The translations under genes were made by a program, and so were the position numbers. A DNA stretch of 64,000 bases from Strigamia acuminata (taxonomy: Eukaryota > Arthropoda > Chilopoda > Geophilomorpha > Linotaeniidae): the NCBI GenBank assembly GCA_949358305.1, contig OX442324.1:8281601-8345600 (forward strand), given 5' to 3'. Below the pieces are notes generated by a model. It was given only the letters and a program-made list of their open reading frames with translations. It was not told the DNA's origin and did no database searches. Positions 41,402 to 51,744 of this stretch are shown here, one piece after another. Within the stretch, counting starts at the first letter, position 1; every line of letters starts with the position of its first letter.

Positions 41402-42617
41402 TCTCGAATGCCAATAGTCTAGCGACGCTGCCTTCTCATTTTTGACATATGAAACTCTATCCTTTTGAATCTGTAAACTCAGTTTATCATTTGCCGCCCC
41501 AACACTTCCCTACAACGACCCTGTCGTTTTCACAACCGTTTTATCACTCGCATGCGCATTGTTGCTAGTCGCAACTTTAGATTTCGCTTGTTGATTCGAG
41601 TTTGTCAGTAAAACGCTCTTATAACTAGGTTTTGTTAGTGGGGTAACATTTTCAAATGGTTTGAGCTCCAATGTGATTGCACCCTGAGGCGCAGATGATG
41701 CATTCACATTTACAATTTGGGCTTCAATTGTACAATCCAACTTGTACATTCGATTCGGATCAAATAACCTCCGGTTGCCAGTCTGAAAGGGTCCGATCGG
41801 CTTCCTGGAGCCGCGGGAAACCTCACTTGTACCGCGACAAGCACAACCGGAGAATACGTGTAAGCGTGATCGGACTCGATCGAAGAGCAAACACGATTCT
41901 AAAGGAACCCCCAAAAGCCTTAAATTTATCTTAAAGTTAACAATAGTATTTCGAAAAGGAGAAATAGATGAATCGATCGCGGTTGCGATCCTCGCGCAAA
42001 TGAAGGCGCGGCTCGGCTTTCTCGAAAAGCCGGAGAAAACGCAATTCGGACGTGAATGTCCGAATTCTTCTCGAAAAATCAAAAAATCGAAAATTCGAGG
42101 CTCTTCTTCCTCTTGAAAAGTTCGGTGATAACCGCCGTTCACCGGGGAACTAAGCGGCCAATACTCGAGTATTGGGTTCTCGTTGGAACTGTCGCCGGAG
42201 CTAAACAGTGTCGTACGGTGAAAACGGCGAAAAATCTGAAAATAAATAATATTCGCCTCGAAATCCGCGAATCCCGCGTGGTTTCGGACGAAATTAATTG
42301 AGGAATCGCTGGAGAAGCAGCCCTGGCTGCTACACAACGTCGAAAAATCCGAAAAACCTGCAAATAACAATTTTCGCACTGAAATTTGCGAATCCCGCAA
42401 AATTTCGTGCAAAATTAGACTCGAAAATGGCTGAATATATTCAGCGAACGATCCAAGACGTTGACGTTGCGTTTCAGGCAGTGCACGAAACGTACCATGG
42501 ACGAATATCGGTCGGAGAATCGTCGTAGCCTGAAAATAAATGTTTTCACGCAAAATCGCGAATTTCGCGAATTCTGCGTCGAAAATGAAACAAATAACGA
42601 TGGTATTAGGCTAAAAA
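41402..42617 (-). other. Copia-3 leader and gag remnant
   Basis: A minus frame of 347 codons (41510-42553) covers this interval but most of it is leader sequence; only the end (ALELKPF-like, SVLLTNSNQQ) might be worn coding sequence. A recognisable gag, knuckle or protease is missing. The hairpin near 42043 and repeated CGAATTTTCG/GAAAATTCG words recall the Copia-2 leader. Confidence 0.45.
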
Positions 42618-42633
42618 CCACCCTCTGCTACCA
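42618..42633 (-). promoter_or_regulatory. Copia-3 primer binding site (initiator tRNA-Met)
   Basis: Minus strand TGGTAGCAGAGGGTGG, identical to the Copia-2 PBS, one base from the LTR end. Confidence 0.82.
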
Positions 42634-42634
42634 A

Positions 42635-43162
42635 TGTAGCAGAGGAGTGCGCAAAATATCGGTTGTAACCGATTGGAAGCGTGAAATGGAGCTGTGCGGC
42701 CCGCACAGACATTAACGATACGACGCGTATCGTTTCGGCAAAGCGCGCGACCTAATGTCGCTTATATGCGCTGTGTAAATGCACTGAAATGTGCACTAAA
42801 AGAACGAGAATACTTAAAATAATAATAACAATTTAATATAAACACAATACATTACAAATAAGAGTCCTAAAAGATGAAATTCAGCTAAGCTGCACCAAAT
42901 CGTGTGCAGCGCCATGTTGGATTGGAAAAAGCAATAAGTAGTGGCACCTAGTGCCGTGAATTGACAATAACATAGGATAAATCATGTCTCACAGGACAAA
43001 TCATGAGGGAAAAACAATACAATGTACGGAATCTCGTACGTAATAATACTAATCGAACATAAATGTGATCAATAACCAAATGATAGTGAAAACAAGTTAA
43101 ACATCGAGATATATGATAATCTAAATATATTATATCGACAAAAGATGGTCTTTAGACCAACA
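42635..43162 (-). repeat. Copia-3 5' LTR (528 bp)
   Basis: In + orientation TGTAGCAGAGGAG ... TTTAGACCAACA, the same ends as the Copia-2 LTR, with diverged middle parts. Minus-strand start TGTTGGTCTAAAG. Confidence 0.8.
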
Positions 43163-43661
43163 ATTTGCACGCGCTTCATCGAATCTTGATTTGGAGTCGG
43201 GGGCGACGGCCGCACCTCCGGATTTAACCCTGAATTTGTGCTGTGAATGCGATAGCACCTTGTTGGATGAGATGATTAAACGGGAAAACGAATATCATGA
43301 AGAAGTTGAGCGAGGTCAGGCCAGTACACCGCCAGTGCGAGACTGTGAATCCGAGTTAAGTATCACCCCACCATTGTTTTGGGCAACTGAAGAGTTTGTT
43401 GCCGAAACGCCCCCTGATCAAATCGTCAACGAACAAAGACTTGAACAAAGAGCGAAAGATCCACGTGTGGTTGGTCTGCCATCAACTTCACTTCGGGGAT
43501 CGCCGTCGACCACCCGGAATGCCCGACCCGTGGCAGAAGTTTCCCCTTGTGTAGCGCCTGTTCTAGTGCCCTATTTTCGAGTCGTGGCACGTGATTCTCC
43601 AACTGCCACCAGTGCGCCTTTGAAGAAAATAAAACAATTTGAAGAAAATAAAACAATTTGA
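43163..43661 (+). CDS. Unassigned ORF running into a minisatellite
   Basis: An open frame of 156 codons (from 43191) has acidic and proline-rich composition (LLDEMIKRENEYHEEVERGQ, then FVAETPPDQIVNEQRLEQRA). This composition is like the spacer between RNase H and integrase in some gypsy elements. The frame runs into the 19-bp satellite (KIKQFEENKTI) and stops. Not recognised; probably a piece of a gypsy pol. Confidence 0.3.
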
Positions 43662-44448
43662 AGAAAATAAAACAATTTGAAGAAAATAAAACAATTTGAA
43701 GAAAATAAAACAATTTGAAGAAAATAAAACAATTTGAAGAAAATAAAACAATTTGAAGAAAATAAAACAATTTGAAGAAAATAAAACAATTTGAAGAAAA
43801 TAAAACAATTTGAAGAAAATAAAACAATTTGAAGAAAATAAAACAATTTGAAGAAAATAAAACAATTTGAAGAAAATAAAACAATTTGAAGAAAATAAAA
43901 CAATTTGAAGAAAATAAAACAATTTGAAGAAAATAAAACAATTTGAAGAAAATAAAACAATTTGAAGAAAATAAAACAATTTGAAGAAAATAAAACAATT
44001 TGAAGAAAATAAAACAATTTGAAGAAAATAAAACAATTTGAAGAAAATAAAACAATTTGAAGAAAATAAAACAATTTGAAGAAAATAAAACAATTTGAAG
44101 AAAATAAAACAATTTGAAGAAAATAAAACAATTTGAAGAAAATAAAACAATTTGAAGAAAATAAAACAATTTGAAGAAAATAAAACAATTTGAAGAAAAT
44201 AAAACAATTTGAAGAAAATAAAACAATTTGAAGAAAATAAAACAATTTGAAGAAAATAAAACAATTTGAAGAAAATAAAACAATTTGAAGAAAATAAAAC
44301 AATTTGAAGAAAATAAAACAATTTGAAGAAAATAAAACAATTTGAAGAAAATAAAACAATTTGAAGAAAATAAAACAATTTGAAAAAAATAAAACAATTT
44401 GAAGAAAATAAAACAATTTGAAGAAAATAAAACAATTTGAAGAAATTA
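43619..44448. repeat. 19-bp minisatellite, GAAGAAAATAAAACAATTT
   Basis: About 43 head-to-tail units with almost no variation (one GAAAAAAAT near 44384 and one AAATTAAAA at the end). 19 is not a multiple of 3, so all three minus frames give long artificial ORFs of FYFLQIVLFSSNCFIF type. Confidence 0.97.
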
Positions 44449-44594
44449 AAACAATCTCTAGTCAAATTTGGATAAAACGGTTGAAAAAAGCGCATATTAT
44501 GTGCAAAAATTTCATAAATTTCTAATTTCAATAGTCAGGACCGTGACAACGCTAACAGTACAATTGCTTGGTTTTGTGATTAATTGTTTATCAA

Positions 44595-44890
44595 TTATTA
44601 AAAAATTATATGAAATTTATTATTCAAAAATTATATGAAATTTATTATTCAAAAATTATATGAAATTTATTATTCAAAAATTATATGAAATTTATTATTC
44701 AAAAATTATATGAAATTTTTTGTTCAAAAATTATATAAAATTTATTATTCAAAAATTATATGAAATTTATTATTCAAAAATTATATGAAATTTATTATTC
44801 AAAAATTATATGAAATTTATTATTCAAAAATTATATGAAATTTATTATTCAAAAATTATATGAAATTTATTATTCAAAAATTATATGAAA
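44595..44890. repeat. 25-bp minisatellite, AAAAATTATATGAAATTTATTATTC
   Basis: About 12 units with minor variants (one AAATTTTTTGTTC). It ends about 40 bp before the MON2 exon at 44930, so it fills the 3' end of the big intron. Confidence 0.95.
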
Positions 44891-44929
44891 ATTTATATTT
44901 TAAAAAGTTATAATTTTGTTTGATTGTAG

Positions 44930-45160
44930 GGAATTGTTCTCTGTTTTCGATTGTATTTTGCTAAAGACACAATTACTGCAAATACTGCATCAGCAACTGT
45001 TCGTCAGTTGGTAGATTTGGTATTTGAAAGGTGTTTGCAAAAAAGTAAAGACATTCCAGATACTTTCAAGGAAGTAAACTTTGAAGAATTGAAAATTTAT
45101 GGACCAACTGCACCAAAATCATTACTCCCATTTGCTAGAGATGCATATTTGTTATTCCAA
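44930..45160 (+). CDS. MON2: MON2 exon (DCB to HUS linker region)
   Basis: The acceptor is TTGTAG at 44924-44929 and the donor GTAGGT starts at 45161. The exon has exactly 77 codons, phase 0 at both ends. It begins with GIVLCFRLYF, the counterpart of the MON2 segment with IVLCFRLHF, and contains TASATVRQLVDLVFER. It ends with FARDAYLLFQ, which matches the conserved KDAYMLFQ sequence at the start of the HUS/Sec7_N domain. The joint with the previous exon (LAK then GIVLC) reproduces the family order. The exon sits only about 40 bp after a 25-bp minisatellite, at the far end of a 37-kb intron. Confidence 0.92.
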
Positions 45161-45219
45161 GTAGGTAATTTTGGTTTTATTGTATTCAAAATATTTTTCT
45201 TTTTCTATTATTATGATAG

Positions 45220-45345
45220 GATTTGGTTCAACTTGTCAATGCAGATCAACCATTTTGGCTTAATGGTTTAACAGAAATGACTCGAACATTTGGTTTGGAG
45301 CTTGTTGAAGCAGTTTTGCATAAATATGTGGAAATATTCTGTAAA
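45220..45345 (+). CDS. MON2: MON2 exon (start of HUS domain)
   Basis: This exon has 42 codons, phase 0/0, between the acceptor ATGATAG at 45213-45219 and the donor GTAATG at 45346. It encodes [20 protein letters not shown] and [10 protein letters not shown], near-identical to the most conserved part of MON2 ([23 protein letters not shown]). The upstream intron is only 59 bp (45161-45219), the shortest in the window and the only one that has stayed free of repeats. Confidence 0.93.
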
Positions 45346-46084
45346 GTAATGTGAATTTTAAGTCAAATTATACTATTACTTAGAATTTTTGTAATACCAG
45401 TAACCAAATGCCTAATTATTGCCGTTTAAATATTTGGACACATAATTTGATATACAGTCACCAAATTTGTATTTTGGTAAACTAATTTTTTTTGGAAATT
45501 TTGTAATGTTTTTGATCAAAAGGAATTTATTTTGGGAATTTGTAATGTTTTTGATCAAAAGGATATTTTTAAAATAACTGCTTACTTAGGCCAATGCAAT
45601 GTATTCTATAATGCACCACTTCTCTTGTTTTTAGAGCATAGTTTTAATTTGGTAACCAAGGGGCATGGTTTAAATGTTTGGCTCGATTATGTGTCTGAAA
45701 ACTAAAGATCTAAACCCAATCATTGTCAGTCTCAATCTGTCTAGAATTTTGGGCTCCAAGCTCGTAAGTAGGGTCAACAACTTGACCAGTCTGGTCAGAA
45801 TTTGAATTCAGGGATCTACAACTCAAAAGTAATCATCAAAAGGGGCGAATCTGTGAATATTAATTTAAGGTGTGGTGGCAGAGTGAGTCATGATACCGAT
45901 GCATATGAGCATCACTAGTTTAAAAAATAATTTATTTTTTGAAACCAGGGGGTCGAAAGCTGTATTTAATTCTTAGACCGGTCCAGATGGCCAGAAAGTG
46001 TCAGATAACCTAGGTCAGACTTATAATAAAATAGGAACTGAGAAACTTGATAATTATTCCAATATTTAGATTTATCAATCAGGA
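45346..46084. other. MON2 intron, no gene
   Basis: AT-rich intron. A local tandem duplication contains GTAATGTTTTTGATCAAAAG (about 45505 and 45546). Nothing else supported. Confidence 0.5.
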
Positions 46085-46257
46085 AGAGAAAAGGATATAC
46101 AATTTATAATTTCCAATTTCCAATTAGTATAATTTCCAATTTGCAATTGTTATGATTTCCAATTTGCAATCGTTATACCGTACCGCCTCATTTAAACGCC
46201 CGGGTTCATTAAGATGCCGCGCCTGTTTTAGCGCCGGGCAATCATCGGCGATGTATA

Positions 46258-47003
46258 CAGGGTGGTCAGAAAGTCTGGTTCTCAGTAAATAATTCCCAAA
46301 CTGTTCTAGATGTTGATTCAGCAAATTAATTGTGAGGGTAGTACGTCGGGGGAAATCCAATTATGACATCCAATCTGAGGTCATCTTCAAGGTCATCCAT
46401 ATTGTAACTCGAGAACTGTGACAGATAGAGCAAAAAGATAAGTTAGAAAGTTGTAGAGCATCATCCAATTAGTCTAGAACCGTTCTTAAAAAAATTATTT
46501 CTTACTGAAAAGTTTTGAGAAAAAAGGTTTGAAACGTTAGTCTACTCAGCTTTGTAACCTAAAACTATCATGTTGGAATATATTTCCAAAATAAATTATT
46601 TCTTTTCTTTTGTGTTTCCTCTTTTCCACTTACAAGTATGATCAAATAAAGTGTCCTAATTGAGGATTAGCTTTGTTGCCTCAATAGTTTTAGGTTACAA
46701 AGCTGAGTTACAATGCTGAGTAGACTAATGTTTCAGACCTTTTTTCTCAAAACTTTTCAGTAAGAAATAATTTTTTTAAGAATGGTTCTAGACTAATTGC
46801 ATGATGCTCTACAACTTTCTAATTCACCTTTTTGCTCTATCTGTCACGTTACAATATGGATGACCTTGAAGATGACCTCAGAGGTCAAATTGGAAGTCAT
46901 AATTGGATTTTCCCCGACATACAAACCTTACAATAATTTTGCTGAATCAACATCTACAACAGTTTGGGAATTATTTACTGAGAATCAGACTTTCTGACCA
47001 CCC
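46258..47003. mobile_element. TA-flanked CAGGGTGGTCAGAAAG element
   Basis: Begins CAGGGTGGTCAGAAAGTCTG and ends CAGACTTTCTGACCACCCTG, with TA on both sides. The long inverted arms include GATGACCTCAGAGGTCAAAT / ATCCAATCTGAGGTCATC-type words. Related in its ends to the element at 27416-28892. Confidence 0.88.
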
Positions 47004-47005
47004 TG

Positions 47006-47285
47006 TATACAGAGTGAACCAAAAGTCTGGATCCCTACTAAATATTTCTGAAAGTGGTAACAATGCATCTAATTCAATGATGGCAAAGTATTAAAGTTGG
47101 GTGGGGCAATCTTTTGGTGACCCAAAATTTGACCTTGGGACGTTCCTTCAAGGTCATTTGAAAATTATCTAGGAAACCATTAGAGATAGACAGAAATTTC
47201 CAATTGTAAACTTGTAGACCATCATTTGTTTAGTCTAAAAATGACTAATTCTCAAATCTTTTGTACTAAAAGATTTTAAGAAAAT
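47006..47285. repeat. Truncated inverted-repeat element next to the previous one
   Basis: It starts CAGAGTGAACCAAAAGTCTG after a TA and resembles the left end of 27416 in layout (AAATATTTC, TTGACCTTG, TTCAAGGTCATT words). Only the left half is present. Confidence 0.6.
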
Positions 47286-47322
47286 TATTAAACGCCGGGG
47301 CATTTAAACGAGGCGGTACGGT

Positions 47323-47890
47323 AATTTGCAATTGTTAAAACTTACAATTTGCAATTGTTAAAATATACAATTTGCAATCGTTACAACTTGCAATTGTTAC
47401 AATTTGCAATTATTACAATTTGCAATTGTTACAATTTGCAATTGTTACAATTTGCAATTGTTACAATTTGCAATTGTTACAATTTGCAATTGTTACAATT
47501 TGCAATTGTTACAATTTGCAATTGTTACAATTTGCAATTGTTACAATTTGCAATTGTTACAATTTGCAATTGTTACAATTTGCAATTGTTACAATTTGCA
47601 ATTGTTACAATTTGCAATTGTTACAATTTGCAATTGTTACAATTTGCAATTGTTACAATTTGCAATTGTTACAATTTACAATTTGCAATCGTTACAATTT
47701 ACAATTTGCATTTGTTACAATTTGCAATTTGCATTTGTTACAATTTGCAATTTGCATTTGTTACAATTTGCAATTTGCATTTGTTACAATTTGCAATTTG
47801 CATTTGTTACAATTTGCAATTTGCATTTGTCACAATTTGCAATTTGCATTTGTTACAATTTGCCATTTGCATTCGTTACAATTTTGCAAT
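47323..47890. repeat. 16-bp satellite AATTTGCAATTGTTAC passing into a 23-bp form
   Basis: From about 47398 some 18 nearly identical 16-bp units, then from 47690 about nine units of AATTTGCAATTTGCATTTGTTAC, an expanded version. Worn units flank element F on the left (46085-46176). Long ORFs in all + frames are artefacts. Confidence 0.95.
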
Positions 47891-48053
47891 TGTGCAGACG
47901 ATTGATGTGGCCAAAGCCCAAATTGCACACAAGGACTCACGACCTTACAATGTAAAAAGTTGTGTTCTCATCCGGAGATTGTACAATTGTCTAACAATAT
48001 TTTTTGATTTACGTATGTTGTGATGTTTTTTATTTCTAATCTTTTTTTTGCAG

Positions 48054-48251
48054 TACAAAGAATTTAGCTTTTTACTAAAGGAGCGAGTATGTCCACTTGC
48101 AATCAAATTGTTTTCACCTAATATTAAATATCGTCATGGAGTTGCAACTAATATACAAAATACAGCACCATTGGACAAGCCTTATTTTCCTATATCACTG
48201 CGCTTGCTACGTGTCGTGTCTATTCTTATTCAGAAATATTATTCTTTGTTG
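48054..48251 (+). CDS. MON2: MON2 exon (HUS domain)
   Basis: This exon has 66 codons, phase 0/0, with acceptor TTTGCAG at 48047-48053 and donor GTAAAG at 48252. It encodes [20 protein letters not shown], then NIKYRHG, a variable loop, and [18 protein letters not shown]. This follows the family sequence closely, including the SPNIK and PYFPI motifs of the Sec7_N/HUS domain. The exon lies about 150 bp after the 16/23-bp satellite that ends near 47890. Confidence 0.93.
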
Positions 48252-48548
48252 GTAAAGTTGATTGAATATACATATAATATAACCTTGGACTAATAGAGAA
48301 GGACTAATCACTCCTATTGTTCAGGCTGAAAAGCACGTTTCCGGAAATGGTTAGTCTAAACCTTCACCTTGTGGTGGAATTGACAACTATTCAGACAAAC
48401 TATCAATATGTGATACACATGAATTGTAGCATTACACCTAATGGAATAGCTTCTGTCCAATTAAATGATGCATGATTGCTTTAACATAAAAAAAATATTT
48501 TATGCATGATTCTTTTACATAAAAAAAAACAATTTATGCATGATTATG
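48252..48548. other. MON2 intron, no gene
   Basis: AT-rich, ending with three tandem GCATGATT...TTACATAAAAAAA units (about 48465-48548) into which the next structure is inserted. Confidence 0.5.
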
Positions 48549-48559
48549 TGAAGCCTGGT

Positions 48560-49165
48560 TGTTTAGTCGTTTTCACTTCGTTGACGCCGTTTAGTCGACA
48601 AGGCCACTTAGTCGACGAGTAGTGTCGACTAGGTGACCTGGTCGACTAAACGGCATCGACTAAACGGCGTCGACTAAGCGAAAAGTGTAATGAAACATGT
48701 AAATTCGATTGACTGAACGACACATCTGTGGGTCCGACTAATCGTAGGGCCTAAGTCGTAGGGCGTAGGGTCCCGGTTGCCAACTAACCTAACCTAACCT
48801 AGCCTAGCCTAACCTGACCTAACCTGACCTAACCTGATCTAACCTGACCTAACCTGACCTAACCTGACCTAAACAAACCTAAACAAACCTAACCTGACCT
48901 AAACAAACCTAACCTAACCTGACCTAACATAAGCCAGGGTCCTACGATTAGCCGGACCCCACATCTGCTTATATACATTGTCGACAAAATGTACCGTTGG
49001 CAAGACGTGCGTCGACAAGATGTACCGTCGACAAGACGAACCCAAGGTTTTGGTCGACCAGCCGACCAAAAAAATATCGTCGACAAAACGTTTGTCGACT
49101 AGACGTTTTGTCGATAAAATGAACGAATTTCTGCGACTGTCGACTTCGACTAAACGATCTGACCC
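48560..49165. repeat. GTCGAC/GTTTAGTCGAC palindrome cluster around a TTAGG-like tract
   Basis: Both flanks are built from CGACTAAACGG / CCGTTTAGTCG and GTCGAC words. The left part holds GTTTAGTCG, TTAGTCGACGAG, GTCGACTAGG, CGACTAAACGG and CGTCGACTAAG; the right part GTCGACAAGATG, TTGTCGACTAGACG and TCGACTAAACGAT. They enclose the tract at 48781-48930. Confidence 0.75.
48781..48930. repeat. Degenerate (CCTAA)n / (TTAGG)n tract
   Basis: About 30 pentamers of the CCTAA type, mixed with CCTGA and CCTAAACAAA variants. TTAGG is the usual arthropod telomere repeat; here it lies inside an intron. Confidence 0.75.
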
Positions 49166-49479
49166 GGATTATGTTAACATAAAAAAAGCATGATTATTTT
49201 AAGAAATACTGTTTGGTGGGTAGAAAAGTTGCCAACTGTCCTTCTTAAAATGCAAATCTATTAAAAAATTATTTAAATAATATTGCCATCTTGAATTATA
49301 AAAATTAAAATGAAACACATTTTATTGCTTTATTATGTTAAAAATTGAGCTTACCAACAACCGAGCGCCGTTTGAGTCGGGTATTTTCTTTCGGGGTTTT
49401 AAATTTCCCGGTTCTGGGTACCAAAAAGTCTGGCACTCCCGGCAAATCGACGGTGCTCTTGTGAATATAATTATTTTCG

Positions 49480-50640
49480 ATGCTTTTTGTTGATTTTAGG
49501 TGCTTTCTGATAAATGATTTTTTTTTATTAATTTTCCATCATTTTAGACCTATTTTGATGAAATGTTCACCATTTTAAACATTTTTAGCTGAGTTTTTCA
49601 TCATTTTAGATTTTTCTTTGATTAAGTTATTACATGTTTCATCAGTTTAGATGTCGAAACGATATAAAAGTCTATCTCAAGTCGTCGAAAACAGTGAAAA
49701 ATCTAACGCATAACATCGGAAACGATATAAAATCTATAATAAAGAAAAATTGATAATAAGATGGCTAAAATGATGAAAGCTTGTTGGAAATATTTAATGT
49801 AAAAATCACCACTTGATGTCGTTAATTGTGTAGTTTTTGTTTTCCTGTATCATGTGGTGATGCCCCTACCATATTTGGAGTGGTCACTTCTTTGTAATTT
49901 ATTACTTATCCGCTCAATGTATGATGGTGAAGATGCATTGAATCATATTAAACTTCAAATAGTTATTCTTTCACATTTATAACAAAGCTGTCATATGATT
50001 ACGATTTTAGACATCTAATTATTGATTTTTCTTTATTTTATACGTCTTGTGATGGATTTTTCTTTATTTTATACGTCTTGTGATGGATTTTTCTTTATTT
50101 GGGGGGGGGGGCGGAACTAGCGCTACAAGCTGATCCGCGGCCCTGCCCTAGCGCGACAATACGTCACAACATATTCCAAAAAAAGTGGTTTTTCATCGAA
50201 AAACCAGTAAGGCTAGGTTCGCGGGGGATCAAGGGGGGGCGCAGCCCCCCCTTGTTAGCCCTTCTTAGGAATTAAACCTACAATTTACGTAGTCGCTGTT
50301 TAAAAAGTCGCGGTAGATACGTGTCGCGGTAGATCATGTCGCGCTAGATCACACGCCCCCTTTATTTTATACGTCTTGTGATGGATTTTTCATCGTTTAG
50401 ACACCTTGTGATGGATTTTTTTGTAGTTTTAGACACCTAAACTGATGAAACATGTAATAACTTAATCAAAGCAACATCTAAAATGGCGAAAAACTCAGCA
50501 AAAATATTTTTAAAATGGTGAACATTCCATCAAAAGGGGTCTAAAATGGTGAACATTCCATCAAATTGATGGAAAATTAATCAAAAACATCTAAAATAAT
50601 TTTCAAATATTATCAAAAAGCAATTAAAATCAAAGCAAAG
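49480..50640. repeat. Large inverted repeat with a GC-rich insert
   Basis: The left part (TTGATTAAGTTATTACATGT, CATTTTAGA words, 49490-49770) is matched in reverse on the right (ACATGTAATAACTTAATCAA, TCTAAAATGG, 50380-50620). At 50101-50360 a GC-rich block with an 11-base G run, AAGGGGGGGCGCAGCCCCCC and a repeated TCGCGGTAGAT/TCGCGCTAGAT unit interrupts the direct repeat TTTATTTTATACGTCTTGTG. Confidence 0.7.
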
Positions 50641-50821
50641 AATGAATAAATACATAAAGTGCATGCATACTGCTTGTTTGTTTGTCTGAATAGTGCAAAC
50701 ACCAGGTGGCAAGTTGTCTATTACGGTGTTTGAAACAACAAAATGGCGGAGTGATTAGTCCTTCTCTATTAGTCCAAGATATAAACAAAATGAGCACTTG
50801 ATAATTTTTATTTCATTGCAG

Positions 50822-50946
50822 ATAACAGAAAGTGAAATATTTTTATCACTGATTGTAAAGTTTTTAGATGCTGAAAAACCCGATTGGCAAAGATGTTTAG
50901 CTTTGGAGGTTTTATTCAAGATGGTGTCCAAAATAGAGTTAGTCAA
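50822..50946 (+). CDS. MON2: MON2 exon (HUS domain, C-terminal part)
   Basis: Acceptor TTGCAG is at 50816-50821 and donor GTAAGT at 50947. The exon holds 41 codons plus two bases (phase 0 to 2). It encodes TESEIFLSLIVKFLDAEKPD, the counterpart of the MON2 segment TECEIFLSLLVKFLDADKP. The end (LEVLFKMVSKIELVK) is more divergent than the beginning. It joins in phase to the next exon, completing the lysine codon before SFCECYDMKQHST. Confidence 0.92.
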
Positions 50947-51137
50947 GTAAGTGATGTAATTTTTATTTAAAAAGACATTTACAAAGCAAAGATAATTTTA
51001 AAGAACATTATTAATTAAGAATATGAAATCAACTGATTACTTGCACTGACAATTCATAAATTTGGCAGAAAATAGGAAATTTAAATTAAATTTGAAAAAG
51101 AAACCTAACTGATGTTAACAAATTATTTACTATAATG

Positions 51138-51740
51138 TGTAACAATTTGGTGTTTTAATCCAAAACTGCAAACAAATCTGCGCGCCAAGTCATCGCGCAT
51201 GTGCAGATTCATGGAATCTTCCTATAAAGATGACGTTCAGCGTGGGTGTCGGTCATTTAAAAATCCCAATTCCGTGTGCAAAATATTATTCATGTATCGA
51301 TTCTTAATTATTGTGTGGTTTAAATAAATTAATCCTGATTATCCTCAAAACGCTGGGGACGTCGAGTATCACCAGGTGAATAAAAAGATGGAAAGTAAGC
51401 GAGCGTGGTTAGAAATTATGAACAATGAGTCGAATCCGTTTTATAACCTGGTAACGATTTGGGGAAGACAAAGATAAGAAAACATAAAAAGATAGTAGAG
51501 TGACTTGTGGTCCTTTCCGGTATCGGTCGCGAAGTGACGAGAATCAAGTTCGCCCGATATTTATAGCAGCCGGTCAGCTGATCGAGTGATCAGCTGTTCG
51601 ACTGTCACAAGTTTGAAGAATGAACAAGGTTAAATGAATTCGCGACAAGGTCGCGTGCTTAAATTAAGTAGAAAGGAAAAATTGAAAAAGTAAATAGAAA
51701 ATCTAGAAGAAGGGAAAGCATACCCGTGATAAATGTTACA
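51138..51740 (-). mobile_element. Candidate solo LTR
   Basis: Begins TGTAACAATTTGG and ends ATAAATGTTACA, terminal inverted repeats TGTAACA. On the minus strand a CTATAAATA box lies near 51560 followed by a GC-richer region. I found no clear target duplication. Confidence 0.5.
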
Positions 51741-51744
51741 ACCC

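Larger units (their letters stand above)
46177..47322. mobile_element. Element F with ACCGTACCGCC inverted ends, carrying nested elements
   Basis: Left end ACCGTACCGCCTCATTTAAA, right end TTTAAACGAGGCGGTACGGT, inverted repeats of about 28 bp. It interrupts the 16-bp satellite, since satellite units lie at 46085-46176 and from 47323 on. It contains a complete CAGGGTGG element (46258-47003) and part of another one. Confidence 0.78.

Noticed and set aside
43619-44448. Possible CRISPR array because of regular identical repeats
   Set aside because: No spacers between the units, no cas genes and a eukaryotic context.
43426-44531. Three minus-strand ORFs of about 280-320 codons with FYFLQIVLFSSNC repeats, looking like a membrane protein
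   Set aside because: They are the three readings of a 19-bp satellite with no stop in any phase; no independent coding evidence.
47349-48023. Overlapping + strand ORFs with LQFAIVTICNCYN repeats
   Set aside because: Same artefact from the 16-bp satellite.
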